NCBI RefSeq assembly: GCF_002078875.1
Contig: NC_034410.1
Span: 104,928,353 to 104,992,352 of the forward strand
Source: Numida meleagris
Taxonomy: Eukaryota > Chordata > Aves > Galliformes > Numididae
DNA length: 64,000 nt
Direction: 5' to 3'
The notes beneath the pieces were generated by a model that saw only the letters and a list, made by a program, of their open reading frames with translations, searched no databases and was not told the origin of the DNA. Shown here in pieces: positions 28,701 to 36,270 of the stretch. Both the position numbers and the translations under genes were made by a program. How positions within the stretch are numbered: position 1 is the stretch's first letter; each line of letters begins with the position of its first letter.

Positions 28701-31700
28701 AAAAATGAGAAATACAATGCCAAAGAGACAGCTCACAGATTTCAGATGCATTTCAGCCCATGTACTATACAAGATGAATAACATAACAAAGCTAGCATTG
28801 ATTACCACTCTTGAGATAAACATCAATGCAACAGCTTGTACTTGCTTCTTTTAACCTGTCAAATTAAACAAAGAATGTGTACACTGGGTAAAAGCTCAGA
28901 TTCTAGTTATTTCCAAGTTTTATAGCCATGACATTAATTTCTTTTCTTTATACTCAAAATATTAAGTATGCCCACATGAGGACTGAGGCACCTTAAATAC
29001 AGCAAGGTCTAAGAAGAATTAAAATAGTCAGCCATATAGGAATTCAGTTGTGAATTGCTCATCTCCTCCCTCAACATCTATGAAACAGTTTCTGACCATC
29101 TGCAGAAGTCCTCTTCCAAGAGGACTTCCAATGGGCTACAAGACCTTTAAGGGTCCTTTCCAACTCAAAAGATTCTATGATTCTATGAAAACCACAACAG
29201 ACTTTTCACCCTGATACAGCTGAGAACGTCCTGATATAGAAGGCTCAAAAATATGCCTGTCCAGATACAACACAAGTTGGAGCAACTTAGAAGAACGCTG
29301 AGCTCCTGGCAAGAAGTCCTGCTCAGCAATAGCCAGGGCTGAAAGGAAGGGCTGGGAGCTCCTGGCAAGAACGAGAGGAAACAACCGGGTTGCTGTTGTA
29401 ATGACCTCATAATCTAACAGCAGTTGGTGAAAAGAAATCCATGGCTGTGCTGTGAGTGCTTATGACTGATGACGGACTTCAGCCCATGGAACAGCTGGGA
29501 CTCACTCTTCCAGTCCTGGAGCAACCTTACTTGGGTCGAGTGTCAACCATGATTCTCCTATCAAACACCGAGCCCTTACCATGTTGGTGCATCACTTCAT
29601 CCAGACACTTCTTTCCTGTACACATCAAGGAATATCTGAATGTGAGTAGTATCTGAGTGCTCACAAACACCAACAATTACTGTTTCCCTAAGAAAAACAA
29701 CTCATGGGATAAGATAGCTTGCTAAGAACGACTGCAAAAATCATAGCAGAAAATAAACTCCACCAGAATTAAGATGTGGATTACTACTAGGATTGTTAAC
29801 ACACAACATGTTTACCTTCAATATCATTAATTTTTGTTCATAAGTTCTATTTCCTGAGTGAGTGAGTATTGGGGTATCCACAGAGATTACAGAATTGTAT
29901 GGGTTGGAATGGACCTCAGGGGTTCATCAAGTCCAACCCCCTGCTAAAGCACGTTCCCTACAGTAGGTTGGGGAGGATTCACCCCTCTACAGACCTTCCC
30001 GCACAAAACATGCCTGTGGGACCACAGCCACCACAGTCCAGCAAAGTAAAAGCCTTACAGTCAGGGAGATTGTGAGCTTGCAATCCTATTCACTTGTATA
30101 CAAGAGGGGCTTTTCTGTTCATAAACTTTCCCTGTGGTGTTATATGCAATGCCATTGTTTAAACAAAAACATTACTACAGCCTACTATTCACAATGCAAT
30201 GCACCTGCCTTATGATGCGTATAAGTTTAATTATAAAACTTTAACTGCTTATAATTTACCCAAACTGCATAATTGAGGAGGAGGAAGGGCATCCATCCTT
30301 GAGTGTTTAAGTGTCACATAAAGGGCTTTCAGTGAAAATTTACTGTGGATGCATGTTTTTTTTTTTTTTTTTCATAAAATACATAATTTTAGAAAATTTC
30401 ACTACTGGAGCCTAGCAGGATTTTTTTTTCCCCTGCAATGACAGTCAGTTTTTTTCTAGTAGCAAAAACCCGTGATTCATGACAACACAGAAATGAGACT
30501 CTTCGCAGCTCCCAGACAACCTTTCAGCTTCTTTAGCTGTGACTCTTTGCCACTGAGGGTGGTGGTGACATACAGTTTAGTCAGGAAACTCAGATGTCTG
30601 AACAGCCTGGATAAGCTTCCTGCTACTCTCGTCAGTGTTCCAGGTGGACAACGGGTAGAGGGAAATCAATTAGTATCAGATGAACATTCAACAGGCTGCA
30701 CAACAGATAGGGTTCTCTGGGCTGAGTCTGTGTAAAACTGGCACGTGACTGAAAATATTCATTTTGATAGTGGCGACAAAGAGGAAGAAGACACCATGAT
30801 TAAAAAAAATCTGAAATATTGCAATGAGTCTTCTTCCTTAACACCATTACTGACCACAGCTGTGCTGCAAAGACTGAAACTTCCATATTCTCAGCTGTGT
30901 CTGTCCTTGTGAGTACAGAACTTCCACCTTCAACATCACTACTGTGGAAGCCGTCACCAACAATCTCATTGAGTTTAAGAGTCCAAGCTCTAATATGTCT
31001 TGTAAAATGGAACTAGGTGGGATGGAGTATTTCAGAAATAACTTTAAAAATCACATGCAGGTAACAAATACTACATGTGAGGTATTAATTTCCATTTCAG
31101 ATAAACATATTAGCATATGTTTTTAAATCACTCAAGAATAGGAACAGTAATAAAACTATATAAGGTTATGCTCAATCCGCAATGGTCACAAAACAGTTTT
31201 CATCTTTGCTATTCTTTAGTCTTTCAACCTACAACAGGAGAAATATATTCTCAATATCTGCAGTATACCAGAGTTTTTGACTCTATGGCGGTCTGAATTA
31301 AAAGTAAAAAGAATCTGTTTCAAAGTAATAATCTCAAGGCTAGGAATCTAAGTTCCAATACAAAATGCACTGTTAAAGCTGATGTTTACTTTCATGGACA
31401 TTCCTTGAGAGTACTAGATAAACCTCAAAACAGATTGCCGGCTTTAAGGATCCATTTCACTATGTCTTTGTGTTGGTTTCAGAAGATGCTTTGGAAGAAA
31501 GTGCAGGAGAATGAGAAGTGGTTTAAACCCTGATGTGGGCAAGTCAAGTAACTTTATATATGGGCAGTCTTTTAAAAATTAAAATTTCTCACTCAGAAAT
31601 CCATGACATGTCTGTATCATGCGTGCAGGGGGTCAGCTCACCATTCTGTGGGCGACAAGAGATGGGACCACGGTGGCAATAGAAAGCTGACAGCCACCCT

Positions 31701-32436
31701 AGGGCTGCTGGGGTACTGGATGGGGTCCCCCATTCAGCTACATCCTCTGGGCCCAGCGGGACTGATCATTTCCAACTCAACAGTGGTTCTGCTTCAACAG
31801 TCACATATATGGCCACTTAGAGCAAATGTCTTGACTTTACACCATCAAAACACATTAACACAAAGTCAAGAGTTTCTGTCAGAAAAGACGGAGGAACTGA
31901 GAGTACTACTGAAGTCCGAGAGCTCTTTGAAGAGGCAGTTTTCTCTGCGGGCACAGCGGTGTACCACAGCCAGGCCTCCACTTGGAGCCACGAGCATCAG
32001 TACAACACAAAACAGACTGCCTCCACGAGAGCTGGAGCAAAGCGGTTTTGGAGCCAGAACCACAGCACTGCGGTGCTCCCTCACACCCCGGCCAGCCAAC
32101 CGGCAGTTCCAGCTCCAGGCACCGACACGCGGATGCCACCGGGCACCTGCAGCAAAAGCCAGGCAGGCACGGACAGCCCAAGGACAGCGAGGAGGACTGA
32201 AAGGGGAGCGGGCGGGGCCGAGCCAGGGCTGCGGGAGAGCGCGGGCAGAGCCGGCCCGCGGCGGGCGGGCACTCACCGATCGTGGCCAGGTAGGAGGAGG
32301 AGGAGAAGGTGGCAGCCGCGCTGGGCTCCGTGTACCTCCGCACGATGGAGGTTTTCCCCACGCAGGACTCCCCGGCCATCACGACTTTCAGCAGCAGAGC
32401 CGGCCGCCCCTCGGCTCCCTGTCCCGGCACCGGCAT
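1639..32436 (-). CDS. Rab-family small GTPase, Rab8/10/13 group (Rab10-like), six coding exons
   Basis: The coding sequence is the join of minus-strand segments 32436-32277, 26893-26833, 25745-25607, 16360-16271, 10173-10072 and 1713-1639. This makes 627 bases and 208 residues, with GT-AG at every intron and no frame break. Motifs seen are P-loop GESCVGKT (residues 22-29), switch-I TIG (52-54), IGIDFKVK (RabF1, 53-60), KLQIW (RabF2, 70-74), DTAGQERF with catalytic Gln79 (75-82), YFRGA (RabF4, 89-93), LVYDIT (RabF5, 98-103), GNKCD (G4, 132-136), ETSAK (G5, 161-165) and the ending TCCAF. By family knowledge such proteins cycle between GDP and GTP, are geranylgeranylated on the terminal cysteines and direct vesicle traffic on membranes. 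The stretches [12 protein letters not shown] and RVVPKHKGE...[12 protein letters not shown] resemble Rab10 most. The N-terminus, an enlarged switch I and the tail do not, so the paralogue is left unnamed. A processed pseudogene is excluded by the introns, and conserved key residues argue for a working gene. Confidence 0.93.
1714..10071 (-). other. Rab gene intron 5
   Basis: About 8.4 kb of AT-rich DNA between exons 5 and 6. Apart from a short CR1 remnant at 3495-3605 and poly-T runs (for example near 7110-7131) I recognise nothing. The small open frames here have no family resemblance and no exon-like borders. Confidence 0.85.
3495..3605 (-). repeat. CR1 LINE 3' end fragment
   Basis: A tail with tcatagaat is followed by the CR1 3' UTR-like text ggtttggaagggacctttaa and agttccaacacccctgc. 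The copy is about 110 bp, strongly 5'-truncated, in the same orientation as the Rab gene. Confidence 0.85.
10072..10173 (-). CDS. Rab GTPase exon 5 (G5, ETSAK)
   Basis: Thirty-four codons, residues 151-184, between an acceptor preceded by a long T tract (ttttttcag) and donor AAG|GTAGGC. It holds the G5 motif ETSAK and the amphipathic alpha-5 helix ending KEILEK. The segment [12 protein letters not shown] is Rab8/10/13-like. Trp153 replaces the Arg usual in Rab10 and Rab13 (LAREHGI), from memory of those proteins. Confidence 0.94.
11135..11300 (+). repeat. CR1 LINE 3' fragment
   Basis: Sense text GCCCAGAGAAGCTGTGGATG continues with the CR1 end-of-ORF2 region (…GTATTTAAGGCCAGGTTGGA) and finishes in a decayed TATATGATT tail. 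It is one of the few CR1 copies here lying on the plus strand, antisense to the Rab gene. Confidence 0.85.
11870..13330 (-). repeat. Old, diverged CR1-like LINE
   Basis: Read on the minus strand, scattered blocks match CR1 ORF2 order. Near 12690-12835 is the 'PQG...' region with the run equivalent to 'cagtccagccaattttcagt'. Near 13090-13240 is the part seen in younger copies as 'atgatttttcaaaaatgatt'. Near 11880-12010 is the terminal UTR-like part. Every frame is broken and substitutions are heavy, so this is an older insertion than the other CR1 copies. The exact limits and subfamily are uncertain. Confidence 0.65.
13472..13606 (-). repeat. CR1 LINE 3' fragment
   Basis: The run atcacagaatcatggactag is the 3' repeat tail, followed by tccatctggtccaacccctg and the CR1-typical aagcaggttgcccaggatca. 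The fragment is 5'-truncated after about 135 bp and is in gene orientation. Confidence 0.85.
15043..15563 (-). mobile_element. Mariner element (Galluhop-like), internally deleted copy 1
   Basis: The left terminal repeat ggtagctccaaaagtaatgg is mirrored on the right by aataggaggcattacttttg (inverted). Between them, on the minus strand at about 15174-15410, lies a decayed transposase N-terminus with [19 protein letters not shown] followed by VDVS, the helix-turn-helix region of mariner transposases, and then KPRSGQPC. At about 0.5 kb it lacks most of the transposase including the catalytic domain, so it cannot move on its own. It sits in Rab intron 4. Confidence 0.85.
16271..16360 (-). CDS. Rab GTPase exon 4 (G4, GNKCD)
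   Basis: Thirty codons, residues 121-150, between acceptor ctcttttag and donor AAG|GTACCA (both phase 0). It reads [20 protein letters not shown] followed by [15 protein letters not shown] is the G4 guanine-specificity motif. The RVVPK-KGE segment is a strong match to the same place in Rab10. Confidence 0.94.
19913..20570 (-). repeat. CR1 LINE with ORF2 C-terminal remnant
   Basis: The 3' tail tcatagaatcatagaatca starts the copy. On the minus strand an open frame of 193 codons (19997-20578) encodes the end of the CR1 ORF2 protein, with [17 protein letters not shown] near its start, VRPHLEHC-type and [17 protein letters not shown] blocks, and a final [13 protein letters not shown]. The endonuclease and the reverse-transcriptase catalytic motifs are absent through 5' truncation. 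It is a retrotransposon relic, not a host gene. Confidence 0.92.
21215..21470 (-). repeat. Diverged CR1-like 3' fragment
   Basis: The stretch tcatctggtctaactctgtg, then acatcttcaggggtggaaat and cctctctgggaacctcttca, follows the order of CR1 3' regions read in reverse. The tail repeat is lost and divergence is high, which suggests an old copy. Confidence 0.6.
21888..21918. repeat. Perfect 13-bp inverted repeat (hairpin)
   Basis: taattgaaatatg (21888-21900) and catatttcaatta (21906-21918) are exact reverse complements with a 5-base loop, ttcct. The hairpin lies inside Rab intron 3. No T run or polymerase III terminator follows closely. Confidence 0.8.
22964..23866 (+). mobile_element. Mariner element (Galluhop-like), copy 2
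   Basis: The left end gctgctccaaaagtaacgtc and the right end ggaggcattactttcagagc are inverted copies of the termini seen at 15043-15563. The right end is preceded by tttccatgga, which is also present in the left end of copy 1. A plus-strand frame at 23181-23402 encodes a transposase N-terminal piece with [20 protein letters not shown] and WVVRF, then loses similarity. At about 0.9 kb it is longer than copy 1 but internally deleted and inactive. Its transposase is on the opposite strand to that of copy 1. Confidence 0.85.
25607..25745 (-). CDS. Rab GTPase exon 3 (G3/switch II, RabF3-F5)
   Basis: This exon encodes the last base of Trp74 and residues 75-120. It begins [20 protein letters not shown], holding catalytic Gln79 and the switch-II helix. 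Thr84 aligns with the switch-II threonine that LRRK2 phosphorylates in Rab8A (Thr72) and Rab10 (Thr73), an alignment made by eye. LVYDIT follows, then an alpha-3 helix region ending MKDIHE. Acceptor tttctttcag and donor GAG|GTAAAT (phase 0) are canonical. Confidence 0.94.
25746..26832 (-). other. Rab gene intron 2
   Basis: About 1.1 kb, GT-AG, phase 2. No repeat or regulatory element is recognised in it. Confidence 0.9.
26833..26893 (-). CDS. Rab GTPase exon 2 (RabF1/RabF2)
   Basis: The exon follows acceptor ttcttctag and completes Gly54, then encodes [19 protein letters not shown] and the first two bases of Trp74. The donor is TG|GTAAGT (phase 2). It carries the effector-region RabF1 motif and RabF2 (KLQIW). 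The exon is 61 bases long, below the usual size limit of ORF callers, and is placed by motif and by splice-phase matching with exons 1 and 3. Confidence 0.93.
27848..27881. repeat. 15-bp tandem repeat, two copies
   Basis: The unit gttaagtaaaggtaa occurs twice in direct succession and begins a third time. It looks like simple slippage in AT-rich intron DNA. Confidence 0.75.
29125..29190 (+). repeat. CR1 LINE 3' end fragment
   Basis: The stretch gacctttaagggtcctttcc leads to the 3' repeat gattctatgattctatgaaa. The copy is only about 65 bp, on the plus strand, antisense to the Rab gene. Confidence 0.85.
29884..30015 (-). repeat. CR1 LINE 3' fragment
   Basis: The stretch tgtatgggttggaatggacc then gttcatcaagtccaaccccc and agtaggttggggaggattca is a typical CR1 3' region in reverse. 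It is in gene orientation and 5'-truncated. Confidence 0.82.
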
Positions 32437-32660
32437 GGCGGGCAGGAGGCACGGAGGGCCGGGCCGGGCCGGGCCGTGCGGGGGCCGAAGCGCCGCGGCC
32501 GCCCCGATGTCATGGGGAAGGCGCCGCCTCCGCCCGCGGGGCCACCACCCCCGTGGGGCCGTCCTGAGCGGGGAGGCCGTGCGGTTCGCCAGCGGGCTTC
32601 TGCTTTTGAGGCGGGCTGCGGCGGCAGCGAGTGGCTCAGAGTGGCTGGGGGCTACAGAAG
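32040..32660 (-). promoter_or_regulatory. CpG island over exon 1: presumed Rab gene promoter and 5' UTR
   Basis: This is the only strongly GC-rich, CpG-dense stretch in the window, and the rest is AT-rich. It covers exon 1, the start of intron 1 and the upstream bases, as in CpG-island promoters of housekeeping-type vertebrate genes. A CCAAT motif on the gene strand lies further upstream at 32761-32765. No TATA box is evident. Start sites, and whether transcription is bidirectional, cannot be told from sequence alone. Confidence 0.65.
32277..32436 (-). CDS. Rab GTPase exon 1 (start codon, P-loop, switch I)
   Basis: This exon encodes residues 1-53 plus the first base of Gly54. The ATG at 32436-32434 has G at -3 (gcccgccATGc), and starts a short hydrophilic leader before [16 protein letters not shown], as expected for a Rab. 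The frame stays open upstream to an ATG at 32829, but the extra 131 codons are GC-rich and unlike any Rab extension, so the inner ATG is preferred. The donor is G|GTGAGT (phase 1). Residues 38-48 form an Ala/Ser-rich expansion encoded by runs of GCN and TCC codons. Confidence 0.92.
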
Positions 32661-35127
32661 CACAGAAATAAAGTCTGCTTGTTCTTTCCTTCCTAGCACT
32701 AAAGACCGAGACAGAGGAAATGAGTTTAAAGTATTTCCTCTTTTTCACTTTTGATTTGTAATTGGCTGTCACAGTGGCCTGTGGCATGAAACCAAACAAA
32801 CGTGCATCTGCCGCGTAGACTTGCTGCACATAGCTGGATGTTTTTACTGGAATCCCGTGGTGTCCCTTAGCCGTTTGCTGATGTGCACACTGAACTCATC
32901 TGATGTGACAGATTTAGGAATGGGACATATTTTGAACTAAAAGTAGGAATAGATATTTATAAATGTTTGTCTCTATCTAAGTCTGTAATGATTCCCCCAA
33001 CATTTCCATCTTCAACCCTTCAAACAACTCTTCAGTTAATTCACGTACAAAGAGCAGCAGATTTAACACACACTCTTTGTGGAGAGCAACTCTGCAAGTT
33101 CCACTTACCGCAGTTTGGGAAGTCTTCTTATCAGATGACCGATCACTCCCCTCTGAGCCACATGCAAACCTGCACCTCAGTATGAAACTGCTTAGCCACA
33201 AACCTTTAGGACTTTGTGGTGGCAGATTTCCAAAGGATAGCAACAGCTTGTTTCTAAATCAGTGGAGCTTCATGCATTGATGGGAAAAAAGAAATCTGCT
33301 ATAAATAGGGAAATAATGAGTAGAAATGAATGATGAGATCAACTAGTGAGTTAGCTGGTCTTTTCTGGGGGTATCTGTGAGACATTTCGGTGTAAAAAAA
33401 GCACAGCTGACAAAGAAGGTATCGATCAAAGTGTTTCTGTTGGGGACAGAGAAATACTGTGCATTGATAAGAGTAAAAGCATTCATTTTATTAAAGCATT
33501 TGGAGAGCTCTTCCTGTACAATGAAGCTGCAAGTGGTGGCTCGCTTACTTCAACAAAACGAAGGCTCGGAGGGAATAGTCTTACTGTCTGTCACAGATTA
33601 AACAATAAGGAGACGAAAACAGGTATTTAAACAAAAGGATGATGGAAGGAATATGGTGACCAGGAATATGTCTGAGCTGTGAATTGTGAGGTTTCTAGTG
33701 GCATTTCAGAGTATTCGTTCAGTTGAGATGATCAAGAGACAAATCTTGATAAAGAACGTGATGAATTTGTTAGAGAAGCTATGACTGACTGCCTGCAGCA
33801 GGGAGGGACTGAACTTGTAAACCAGAGTACTTCCTATGAGAAATATCCCCTAATTTCTAAGCAGTTCTGGAAAGTTCTGCTTCCTCATGCACAAATTTGA
33901 AGCTGCTGTTGATTATCCCAGATCTGAGTTATGATGTTCTAGCATCTTCTGGTAGTTCTTATAGATCAGAGATGATGATGTGTGTGGGCAATCTGTAACA
34001 TTTATGGAAAATTTAGCATTTGAAACAACAGCTTTGTCTCCAGTCAGCTATGAATCAATACCCCTGCAGTCACTGGAGCCCTCTCCAGTTCTCTACTCTG
34101 AAGATATTTTTCCCAAAACTGCCTTCTTCAAATGAGGGCAACACTGCAGCCTAGAGCAGTTAGGTTTAGATGATAGCATGGACTGATGGTGTTAGCAGAG
34201 ATGTTACATTAGCTCAGTCTTTACCCTGTGTTGTCTGTCAGGCCAACCAATTTAAATTAAAAGGACCTCCAGATATTTTCTACATTCAATTTTTTTTTTA
34301 TTCATGAGGAGTATATAAGGCAGAATTCTAATTAATTTCTTAATGAAGCTCCTAATGCCCAAGGTTACCGTTGCTATCAGTAGGATACAATATCACTTTC
34401 CTCATATTCCTATCCACAAGGGGACAGTGTTTCCATCTGTTACCACTGACTACAACAATTTAAAAGTTAGCTCCTTGAAAAGCTACCATTCAATGAGTGA
34501 AATTTCAACTGTTTTAAGATACAGGTTTCATGATTGCAAAAAATTCCACATCTTTCTAAAATATATTAAGTTACTGAATTTATGGAACAAATCCTAAATA
34601 AAGTTAGCTTAATGAAACTGATTATTTGAAAATAATGAGTGTGTGGCTACAAGAAAATCAGTGCAAAACACAAAAAAAGTTACTGTGATGTACATTGAGA
34701 TACTCTTGGAAAAAGGTGTCTTTGCCTCTCATTTATCTTTTTTTTTTTTTTTTATCAGCTATTTGCATTTCTTTGTCTCTATCTTTCCAGTAACATGATG
34801 AATAGTGATAATAATATAATCAACAGAATTCTAGTAGTATTTTAATGGGAGATCTTTTCATTTCAACACAGAAAAATGACTAGAATTATTAGAAATTAGT
34901 TTTATAAAGAGATTATTATGACATTGTCTTTATTTTCATTGAATACTTGTGAATGGTTAGTATTACTTTTATACCTATGATACTTATATTTTTTCTTTCT
35001 TGTATGAAATGTACAGTTTAGGAATCTCTTAGTTTACTCTTACATTAACAGAGGTTTCCTGGCATTTTTTCTCAGAATGCTTACACAAGTTTTGGGATTC
35101 AGCTCCTATTAGAATGTGCACTAATTG
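32661..35127. other. Region upstream of the Rab gene, no recognised gene
   Basis: The stretch upstream of the CpG island is AT-rich. Scattered open frames under 90 codons show no known domain and no splice-supported exon. The only structure seen is a T tract near 34739-34754. Confidence 0.6.
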
Positions 35128-36270
35128 CAGAATCGCTGAATTGCAGACTGCTTGAGGTTGGGAGGGGCCTTTGGAGATTACCTGGCCCAGCAACCTGTTC
35201 AAGCAGAGTCCCCTAGAAAAATTTACCGAGGACTGTGTCCAGGCAGCTTTTGAATATCCCCAGGGAAAGAGACTCCACAGCCTCCGGGCAACCTGTGCCA
35301 GTGCTCTGCCACTTACACAGCACAGAAAAGCTACCTTATGTTCAGAGGGAGCCTCCTGTGTTCTGGTTTGTTCCCATTGCCTCTTGTCCTGTTGCTAGGA
35401 ACCACTGAAAAGAGTCTGGAACCTTCCTCTTACCACCCGCCCTTCAGATCCTTTTGGACATTGATGAGTTACCCCTGAGCCTTCTCCAGGCTGAACAAGC
35501 CCAGCTCCCTCAGCTTTTCCTCAAAGGAGTGAAACTTCAGCTCCTTCATGATTTTAGTAACCCATCACTGGACTCTCTCCAGTATCCTCATGTCTTTCTT
35601 GAATGGAGGAGTCCAGAACTGGACGCAGTACTCCAGATGTGGCCTTACCAGGGCAGAGTAGAGGCAGAAGATCACCTCCCTTGACCTGCCGGCCATGTTC
35701 TTGTTAATTCACCCCAGGATCCCATTGGCCTTCTTGATCACAATGGCACACTGCTGGCTCATGACCAACCTGTTGTCCACCAGGATACCCAGGTCCTTCT
35801 CCTCTGAGTTAATTTCCAGCACATCAGCCCCTAACCTATACTGATACATGTGGTATCATGTATGCTCCTTGGGTGTAGGGCCTCCACTTACCTTTGTTGA
35901 ATTTCAAGAGGTTCCTCTCTTTCCATCTCCCCAGACTGTCAAGATCCTTCTGAATGGCAGCACAGTACTGTCAGCCACTCCTCTCAGTTTTCTATCATCA
36001 GCAGACTTGCTGAAGAGGCACTCTATCACTTCACACAGGTCAGTGATGAATAAGTTAAACAATACTAGCCCCCTTGTTGATCCCTGTGGGACACTGCTAG
36101 CTACAGGCCTCCAGCCAGGCCTCCAGCCAGACTCTGTGACACTAATAACAACCCCCTGAGCTCTGCCAGCCAGCCAGTTCTCAATCAACCAATCTGTACA
36201 TTTATCCAGTCGACACTTTCTAAGCTTGCCTATGAGAATATTATGGGAGACAGTCCATGCTGAAGTCCGG
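35126..36270 (-). repeat. CR1 LINE with reverse-transcriptase remnant
   Basis: The decayed 3' end at 35128 is followed by CR1 text in reverse, including tcaaggctgaa-type and ctggactctctccagtatcc blocks. On the minus strand, 35904-36270 preserves part of the reverse transcriptase: a SSVPQGSTRGLVLFNLFI block and then SADDRKLRG, which corresponds to the ADD catalytic box with Arg in place of the usual Thr. Frameshifts separate this from the rest. It is an inactive retrotransposon copy. Confidence 0.85.

Larger units (their letters stand above)
26894..32276 (-). other. Rab gene intron 1
   Basis: About 5.4 kb, GT-AG, phase 1. It holds two CR1 ends, a short tandem repeat and long T tracts (near 30356-30373). 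The last few hundred bases before exon 1 belong to the CpG island. Confidence 0.88.

Noticed and set aside
1639..32436. Calling the gene RAB10, RAB8 or RAB13
   Set aside because: Switch II and G4-G5 are similar, but the P-loop, switch-I spacing and C-terminal tail disagree with these proteins as I know them. A name would be a guess.
31603..32754. 383-codon open frame on the plus strand
   Set aside because: It overlaps the CpG island antisense to Rab exon 1. The composition is Arg/Gly/Pro/Ala-rich as expected from GC-rich DNA without stops, and no domain is visible.
31906..32829. 307-codon minus-strand frame treated as one protein
   Set aside because: It contains Rab exon 1 but reads through the donor site into intron 1 (after ATIGE). 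The spliced model with matching phase is far better.
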